Shown here one piece after another: positions 1 to 7,100 of a DNA stretch of 15,384 bases. The notes under the pieces are model-generated. The model was not told the DNA's origin. It saw nothing but the letters and a program-made list of their open reading frames with translations, and did no database searches. Position numbers and translations under genes: made by a program. The stretch's first letter is position 1; each line of letters begins with the position of its first letter. Source of the DNA: Micractinium sp. NFX-FRZ (taxonomy: Eukaryota; Chlorophyta; Trebouxiophyceae; Chlorellales; Chlorellaceae); the NCBI GenBank assembly GCA_029339195.1, contig JAPTJF010000767.1:1-15384 (forward strand), written 5' to 3'.

Positions 1-329
1 GGTGGGGAAATGGATTCTGCGCCTGCAGGAAACGTCGGGAACAATGTCGGGTTTTTGGGTCAGATCCACTAGTGCGACCGCCTGCCCAGCAGGCCCAGCA
101 CACCATCGCGGCGCGAGCGGCTGGAGCCCCTGCAGCTTCGATGATGTCTGTACGTGTTTCACTCTCAAGTAACCACCTGGTCCGACGGGATTAGTGCCAT
201 CGCCGCATGCTTGTGCCGCACAAGCGCTAGAGTCGCTTTCGTGGATCGCAGTTCATTGGTGAGCGACATACGACCTCAGCGCCGCGTATTGCGCCGGTGT
301 CGCGCCGCCAAGCTGCCGCCCGGTCCGCC

Positions 330-360
<31 letters not shown>

Positions 361-430
361 GCTGCCTGCCCAGCGGCCCACCCTGCCTGCCTGCAACCCA
401 TGTTGCCCGCAGGGGTGTTGAGGCGCCAGC
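1..430. other. 5' region of the methyltransferase gene, no confident exon
   Basis: I recognise no conserved coding sequence here. A short open stretch starts with an ATG at base 10 (MDSAPAGN...) and stops at about base 72; it could be an alternative first exon but has no good donor. A CCG trinucleotide run lies at 334-362. The region probably holds the promoter or 5' leader of the gene that follows. No TATA box is evident. Confidence 0.4.
334..362. repeat. (CCG)n trinucleotide microsatellite
   Basis: About nine uninterrupted CCG units lie upstream of the first proposed methyltransferase exon. The run makes long alanine, arginine or glycine tracts in the frames that cross it, so reading frames through it are not evidence of genes. 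Confidence 0.9.
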
Positions 431-3400
431 ATGCTGGAGCGATGGAACACCCACTTCAGCAAAGTGGTGGAGCAAGAGCTTTTCAAGTGCGTACCAAGTC
501 AGGTCACCTGTTGCAAGGGGCAGGAAGTGGCGGGGCAGCCTTGCCGGGCAGCCCAGCCGGACCGAACGTGCAAAGCCCCTGCGAGCTAGCAGGCACTGCC
601 ACCGCTGCTGCTGCTGCCTCACAGCGCTCGCCTCTGCTGCTGGCCACCTCCCCCGCCCGCTTCCACGTCAAACTGGCTAACCCGGCCTGACTTGTTCTCC
701 GTCACCCACCCTCGTAACCCATCTTTGTCTGCAGCATCACGCTGCAGCTGGCGTACGGCCCAAACTCGAGCCACCACTTCGAGCGCTTCATCTGTCTGCA
801 GCTGGCACTGAACTCAACAAATTTCCATTGTCCTGTGGTGCAGCATCACGCTGCAGCTGGCGCAGGACCCCAACTCAAACAACCTGGGCACCACGGTCTG
901 GGATGCCTCCATCGTGCTGGCCAAATACATCGAGAAGGTGGGCTGATGCTGTGCAGGGCTGTGTAATGGATACTTGCATGGGGGTGGGCGGTGCCCTGGT
1001 TCCGGCTGGTTGCATGGCTTGCTGCCCGGCCCTGGGTGCAGCACAGTGACGGTCTGAAGGGCGCAGGTGAGCCCTGGCCCCCACAGCGGCAGCTCCACAT
1101 GCCTCCTGCTGCTGTCCCGCTCCCCTGCGCACGGCCCCTTTGCCCCCTGCCTGCAGACCCAGCGGGCGCGGAGACTTCTCCCGCCCCACCCCCCAGAGTG
1201 AGGGCAGGGCACCGCCGAGCCATTCACCCTCGACAGCAGCAGGTCCTGCCACCCCACTCAACCCTCTGCTCTGCCCCGCCCCCTGTCCCGCGCCAACTGC
1301 ATCCCTCCCTGCAGAACAGCCGGCGCGGCGACTTCTGCCGCCCCAAAGTGCGGGGCAAGCGGGTGCTGGAGCTGGGGGCAGGGATGGGGCTGGCGGGCAT
1401 GGCCATGGCGCTGCTCGGCTGTGGTGAGTGGTGCGCTGTGCAGGACCTGGGGGCTGGACTGCGGTGTGCTGTGCTGTGGCCATCAACTCCCCCTGTGCGG
1501 TGGGCCCTCCGTTAACCCTGCCCTGCCCCGCCCTGTCTGAGCCGTTGCTCCCCGCTTCCAACCATCGCCTGTGCTGCCCCACTTCCCACTTCCCACTCCC
1601 GCTTCTCACGTTGACTCATCAACCCCTGCTCTCCACCAGCATTGGCTCTTGACCTCGTCTTCCCTTGCAGAGGTTGCGTTCACGGACATTGGCGACGTGC
1701 TGCCCCTGCTGCGCCACAACGTGGACCAAAACATCTCCTCCGCAGCCCTCAAACGTGAGTGTTTGGTACCGAGCGCGCCGTGAACATTCAAGCACACATG
1801 CTTGATTGGGCAGCAATTTGCGCGGGTGAATCCACTTTCGACACTCGAGCACAACCGCATATTTTATTTTTTCATGCGGTTGCCATGCTGTTGCCGGCCT
1901 TGCCATTGCCGGTCGCGCTGGCGCTGTCTCCAATTAGTCACTCGCGAGCCTTCAGTCGCCCCGCCAGGCTCCTCTTCTGCCTGGCAGCGCTGCCGGTAGC
2001 TCGCCAATGCGTGCCTGCATACTAGCCCCCACTCCCCTCACTCCTGTCTCACCTGCCCTCCTCCCCGCTGTGCCGCCCGCAGTGAAGGACGCGGCGTGGG
2101 CGGCCGCCGAGGTGGGCGCCACCCGCGTGGCCTCTCTGGACTGGTCCGACCCCTCCTGCTACTCCGACTTCCAGCCGCCTTACGACTTCATACTGGCGGC
2201 GGACTGCGTCTATTCCGAGCTGGCGGGTGGGTCCTTCTCGTGCTGCAAGCTAGCTGGGCACTATGTTCTGGTTGTTAGGCCTGGTAGGCTGCGGCACACA
2301 TGTGCTGGTGGGTTTGGTGTAGATTGGGCATGTACTGGTCAAGCGGGTCAGGCGGGCCTTCTCTCTCGGCAGCCTGCGTGCTCATGCCACTGCGCTGGCA
2401 TGTGGGCCGCCTTTCTGATGCCCTGCTGGCACAAGGAGTCAAGCCGGCACCGGCAGGGCAGCACTTTGCAGGCACTCCAGGGAGCCCTTGTTCGGGGGGC
2501 GGGCCGGGATTTGGTGGTCGTTCAGGGACCCTTTAGAGATAAGTGCCCACAGCAGCACGCAGCACTCTTGACTGTGCCTCCCCGCCGCGTTCTGTGCCTC
2601 AACACCCACCCACCCTCTGCTGTCCTCCCGCAGTGCCGCACCTGCTGGCCACTGTGCTCCACATGGGCGGGCCGCGCACGCAGACCATCGTCACAAACGA
2701 GTGGGTGGCGCGTTGTGCATGCCTGCCTGCTGTGCCTGCTGTGCATGCCTGCCTGCTGTGACCGCTGTGCCTGCTGTGCCGCCCGAGATCCTGCTGTGCG
2801 CGGACTGCTTGGCTTGCTATGCAGCTTGTGCATCAGGCACCTTGTGTGTGTTTGGTTAGGTGTTTTTTTGGTTGCGCCCCTGCTCTCCCCTCCCCACTGC
2901 ATCCCCTGCTGCCTCCCTTCACTTTCTGGAACTTTGCCTGCCTGCCTGCCTGCCTGCTACACACAGCAAACAGCATGCCAGCCTGCCTGCCTGCCTCGCC
3001 TGCAGGTTCCGCTCCCAGGCGGTGCACGACATCTTCATGCAGCAGTTTGGGCAGCACTTCACCATCAGAAAGGTGGGCGCAGAGTGCGTGTCGCAGGGCG
3101 CATTCACTGGTGTGCCGTTGTGCTCTGTTTGGCACAGACCGTCACGGATTGACTAAACTCACTGTGACTGTGGCACCGTCAGCAGACGAACTGCCATGGC
3201 CTGTTCTTCCCAACTCTGACCGTGGGTGAAGGGCAACTAAGCAGCCTGCCCTGGGCCCCGGGCCCCCCCCACCCCCTGCAGGTCCAGGCGGGGAAGCAGG
3301 ATGCCAACTACCAGCACCCTCTCATCCACATCTATTTGCTGAAGAAGAGGAAGCAGGCGCTGGAGGCGGCAGAGGGGGAGGGGGAGGGAGACGGGGTGGC

Positions 3401-3755
3401 GGCGGAGGTGCCGGCGGAAAGTGGGGAGGCGGCAAGGGGAGGGGCAGCGGCAGAGGCGGCAGCACAGGGGAATGTAGCGGAGGTCAGTCGAGCGGAGGAG
3501 GCAGCAGCGGGACAAGCCGGTGGCAGGGAAGGCAGCGTGGGGCGGCAGCAGGCGGAGCATCAGGCAGAGCAGGCACAGCAGGGGGAGCACCAGGCGGAGC
3601 AGGCACAGCAGCCAGCACAGGCAGGGGGAGTGGGTCAGCCTGAGGAGCAGCAGCAGCCTGCTGATAGCGAGGTCAGCAGCCGGAGCCAGCAGCAGTTCCA
3701 GACGCGGCGGCAGGGCAATGCGCTCGCCAGGATGCTGGCCGAAGTGAAGATGTGA
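431..3755 (+). CDS. METTL21-like (Methyltransf_16) protein methyltransferase, 8 exons
   Basis: Proposed exons: 431-486, 844-937, 1315-1423, 1671-1754, 2083-2226, 2634-2700, 3006-3072 and 3282-3755; these join in frame to 364 residues. Family 16 enzymes transfer methyl groups from S-adenosylmethionine, usually to lysines of other proteins. Visible landmarks are NNLGTTVWDASIVLAKY (about 33-47), the SAM-binding motif VLELGAGMGLAG (67-78), acidic D92, and the DxxY motif in FILAADCVY (D155-Y158). The conserved end (DANYQHPLIHIY) starts exon 8. Order and spacing match the small plant homologues closely. Those normally stop soon after this point, whereas here about 120 residues rich in Ala, Glu, Gln and Gly follow. 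Exon 1 is the weak call: its ATG has A at -3, its GTGCGT donor is good, and the phase joins exon 2 as AA|C, but its residues show no conservation. The substrate cannot be inferred. Confidence 0.88.
735..790 (+). repeat. Shadow copy of the 5' end of methyltransferase exon 2, with acceptor
   Basis: GCAG plus CATCACGCTGCAGCTGGC occurs at 731-752 and again at the true acceptor of exon 2 (840-861). After the identical part the first copy continues as a diverged version (PNSSHHF against PNSNNLG) and then loses similarity. It is read as a partial tandem duplication, about 109 bases upstream, that includes the 3' splice site. Confidence 0.8.
1157..1206 (+). repeat. Shadow copy of the 5' end of methyltransferase exon 3, with acceptor
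   Basis: CTGCAG is followed here by a sequence encoding SGRGDFSRP in one frame. The real exon, at 1315, has CTGCAG followed by NSRRGDFCRP. The copy lies 158 bases upstream, is shifted by one base relative to the acceptor, and decays after about 45 bases. Using this acceptor would break the frame. Confidence 0.8.
2227..2633 (+). other. Methyltransferase intron 5 (407 bases)
   Basis: The intron runs from a GTGGGT donor to a CCCGCAG acceptor. It splits a valine codon (G|TG) between SEL-A and PHLLA. I recognise no gene, element or clear exon copy inside it. Confidence 0.7.
2709..3005 (+). repeat. TGCC/TGCTG-rich simple repeats inside methyltransferase intron 6
   Basis: The intron holds two low-complexity blocks. 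One is a degenerate TGCCTGCTGTGCA repeat at about 2715-2785. The other consists of two (TGCC)n runs at about 2936-2955 and 2981-2996, the second merging into the polypyrimidine tract of the acceptor before 3006. Related TGCCTGCTGTG repeats occur in the protease intron at 5930-6060, so the motif recurs locally. Confidence 0.8.
3550..3615 (+). repeat. In-frame duplication in the methyltransferase tail (HQAEQAQQ x2)
   Basis: Two adjacent, nearly identical coding units give EHQAEQAQQ twice in the low-complexity C-terminal tail of the methyltransferase. The surrounding codons are dominated by GAG, GCA, CAG and GGG, and a purine-rich GGGGGAGGGGGAGGG stretch lies near 3373-3390. Confidence 0.85.
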
Positions 3756-3827
3756 GAGTCTTGGCAGTGGCTGGCGCACCTTCAAAATGAGCGCCCCTCG
3801 GTGCACACTGGCGTTGCAGCATTTATG

Positions 3828-3832
3828 TGTAA
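3828..3832 (+). terminator. TGTAA polyadenylation signal of the methyltransferase gene
   Basis: TGTAA, the standard chlorophyte poly(A) signal, occurs 72 bases after the TGA ending at 3755, within TTTATGTGTAAAAC. It supports both the position of the gene end and a green-algal origin. Confidence 0.7.
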
Positions 3833-4111
3833 AACACCTGGACGCAAAGAATGCAGCAAAGAGAGCAGAGCAGGTCGAAATGCAGCACGGAAAGTGGAAA
3901 GTAGGGGCCGCGACCGAAGGTTCCCATGCCAGGTGGGTGCATGCTCTCATCTCCAAATTCAGGCTGGGCCTTGTGTGCAGTACACGCTGCCAGACCTCTC
4001 GATACTCAACATACAGGGTGCCCCCTGTGCTTCCTAGCTCCCACGTCACCCCTGTGGGCGACTTCTTGTCCACGCACCCCAGGCAGAAGCCTGCTTTAGC
4101 CTGCTCTTGCA
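3833..4111 (+). promoter_or_regulatory. Intergenic region expected to hold the Deg protease promoter
   Basis: About 280 bases separate the poly(A) signal of the methyltransferase from the protease start codon, with the genes in the same direction. I see no TATA box or repeated upstream element. Open frames crossing it on either strand show no conserved protein features and look like chance frames in GC-rich DNA. Confidence 0.4.
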
Positions 4112-4189
4112 ATGGCGAAACACATGGGACGCCCGCCGAGCTCGTTGCTCGCCTGCCTGCTGCTGGCAGGGCTGGCCTGCGGCCAGGCT
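4112..4189 (+). other. Signal-peptide-like N-terminus of the Deg protease
   Basis: The start [11 protein letters not shown] is followed by the hydrophobic core [12 protein letters not shown] and a small-residue GQA before RVRH. This fits an n/h/c signal-peptide layout with possible cleavage after GQA. The ATG begins a short exon that ends with G|GTGACG and joins exon 2 in phase. Organelle targeting is an alternative, because basic residues continue past the core. Confidence 0.6.
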
Positions 4190-7100
4190 CGAGTTCGCCA
4201 CACAGGTGACGACCATCTGGCGATCTGCGCCCTTGGCACGCCTTGGCTTGCAGTCATGAACTTAACTTTACACTGATTCGATCGCTTTTCATCCTCGCGC
4301 CACAGGCCGCCGCATGGTGCAGGCGGACGGTCCCGCCCCCGCCCCCGCCGGCGGTCAGGTGAGCGCCGCAGCTGAGGCAGCTGCAAGCAGCACGGGATGG
4401 GGACATCCTCTGCTGTGTGGAATTTGCAGCCCTCACAGTGCTCTTCTGCCCAAGCCACTCCACCGCCCCCGTCCTCCTCCCCCTCGCCACGTGCAGGACG
4501 GTGCAGCCGCCGTCAGCGACGGCAGCGACAGCGGCAATGCCACCGACGCAGCTGCCTCCGCCGCCGCCCTGGACGGCGGCGCCCAGCAAGTCCAGATCCC
4601 AGTGGGCAGCAATGCCACCAACCCTGTGGACCGTGCCAGCGGGGCAGCGGTCAAGGTGTATGCAGAGCACACGGAGCCAGATTGGAGCCAGCCCTGGCAG
4701 CGCAAGCCGTCCACCTCGAGCCACAGCAGCGGCGTGCTGCTGCGCGGGCCGGGCGGTGAGCGCTGGGTGCTCACCAACGCTCATTCGGTGGAGTACGCCT
4801 CGCAGGTGGGGGTGTGGCACAAGATGCGCAAAATAGTGAAATGCACAGTGCTTGTGAATTTGAGGGGTGGAATCACAGGGAAGGTGGGCCGTAACCGGCT
4901 GGAGGGTCGGTGGTTGCGCCAGAGGGAGGTGGGCGGGCACTGTTGCCTCGCCCAGCCGCCTCTTCAGCCCACCCCGTCCCGCCACATCCATGGTTCCCTG
5001 GCACGATCACAGGTCCAGCTGAAGCGCCGTTCCGACGACCGCCGCTACCAGGCCCGAATCCTGGCGGTGGGGCACGACTGCGACCTCGCCCTGCTCACAG
5101 GTTCTAAGATGACATTGTTGCTGTTATTGTTTGGTTCAGCTGGTGGAGTGGCAGGGTCGGGTGAGGAAGGGGGGCTGACCAGGCACCCAGCTGGGTGGCC
5201 GGGCGTTATGCGACTGCCCCGCTCCCTCGCTGGGCAGCCCCGTCCCCGCCTCTGCCCTCGCCTCATTAACCCGTAAGACATCTGCCTTCTGCAGTAACCG
5301 CCGGTCAAGGACTTACGGCATGGCGCAGACCCTCCTCCCCATCTCTCCCTCCCCCCCCCAGCCTGCTAAGAGACGGTGCCACCTTCCGCAGGGGAGCTGC
5401 TAAGCCTGTTTCTGCCCTCTCGCCCATCCCCTCCCCTCCCTGCCCCCCGCCCTCTCCCCAGTGGACGCCGAAGCCTTCTGGCGGGACGCCGACTTTGCTT
5501 CCTTTGGGGAGCTGCCCCGCCCCAGGGACCCCGTCTCCGTGGTGGGATACCCAATAGGAGGGGACACGGTGAGCATGCTGTGGTTTGATGTGTCGTGTGT
5601 GTAACCCATGGTGGGCCGGGCACAGTGGCCAACTTGCCCTCTTCCAGATGGAGGCGGCCGGGGACAGGGTGCCCTGCCAGAGTGTGGGGCAAGGCTTCTG
5701 ACAGTGCGGGCCTGGCGGGGAGCAGGTGCCTGCCCGCCCAACATGGGCAGGAGGCGGCCGGGAAAGTGGCCATGCCAAGCGGTGCCAGATGTCAGGGACG
5801 GATGGACTGCATTGATGCAAGCAGCAGAAGCCATGGGGGAGCCAATTCATGAGGCACCGCTGCTCTCCGCTTGCCCGCCTGCAGATCTCGGTGACTGCCG
5901 GCATCGTGTCACGCCTGGAGGTGGGATTGCCTGCTGTGCACGCTGTGCCTGCTAAGCTAGCGTGCTGTGCACACCGCGCACGGTGTGCCTGCTGTGCAGT
6001 GTTTGCATGCTCTGCCTGCAGCCCCTGCTGCGCCTGCTGTGAGTGCTGGCATGATCTCCCGCCTGGAGGCCGGCTGTGCCTGCTGCGCATGCACCTGTTG
6101 CGGGCGCCGCAAACTGCAAGGGGCTTGCCAGTGTTGCAACGTTCCTCACTTCGCTGCAACCGCTGCCCCGCTGCAGATTGCACCGCACGGCACTCCTTTG
6201 TGCATGGCCACCACTGTTGCTACTTTATTAGCACGCACCCTGATTGCCGGACTCTGACTTTCGTGCTCCTGCAGGTCGTGCCCTACTCCTTTGGCCAGCG
6301 AAATCTTCTGGCCCTTCAGATCGACGCCGGTGAGAGGCAGAAGAGGCGCTCATTGACGGCACGGCGCTGGGCCTGACATGCGCGCTGCTAAGCACTGCAT
6401 GCCCCATGCCACATGTCCCACTCGTCCCTGCATCACTGAAGGCGAGCCGGCCACACCACCTGCATCTAGCAACTCCCCTCCAGTGTTGGACCTTGCGAGC
6501 GCAACACAAGAATGTACTTTCTGCCCCTGTCTGCCCTCCCACCCTCCAATTCATGCTGCCCTGCCTTCTGCCGCCCTGACGCAGCCATCAACCCGGGGAA
6601 CAGCGGCGGCCCGGTGCTAAATGACCAGGGGGAGTGCGTGGGTGTGGCGTTCCAGGCCATAAACCAAGCAGAAAACATTGGGTGGGTGGGTGGGTGGGAT
6701 GAGGGTGTCCGGGGTGGACACATTGCTTCTGGAGGCCAGCACGTTAGGGTCCATTAGCCACCCCTCACTCTTTGAGCCCCCACTACCCCACCCTCACCGC
6801 AAAGTACACACGCTTGATCCCACCCCGCCGCGCTGCTCCCGCTGCCTGCAGCTACGCCGTGCCCACCCCTATCATCTTCCACTTCCTGGACGACATTGTC
6901 AAGAACGGCAGCTTCACCGGCTTCCCCGCCCTGGGCCTGCAGCTGCAGCGCACGGAGTCGGCAACGCTCAGGCAAGTGTGCGATGGGGCGGGGCTTTGAG
7001 CGGCAGTGACTCAAGCACACAAGGTGCCACGCATGTCTGCAGCGCATGGAGTCGGCAACGCTCAGGCGAGTGCACTGGCGGAGCTTCAAGGGTGACAAAG

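Noticed and set aside
154..690. Long open frames around the CCG repeat
   Set aside because: They owe their length to the trinucleotide repeat, which opens several frames on both strands, and show no conserved motif.
2007..3152. 381-residue plus-strand open frame starting in an intron
   Set aside because: It runs through methyltransferase exon 5 and then intron sequence in an unrelated frame; the TGCC repeats give its Cys/Leu/Pro-rich stretches.
3237..4112. 291-residue open frame on the minus strand
   Set aside because: It is antisense to the low-complexity tail exon of the methyltransferase and the intergenic region. Its Leu/Arg-rich composition mirrors the Glu/Ala/Gln codons.
5305..6183. 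292-residue minus-strand open frame
   Set aside because: It is antisense to Deg exons and introns, Cys/His/Arg-rich by composition, with no recognisable domain.
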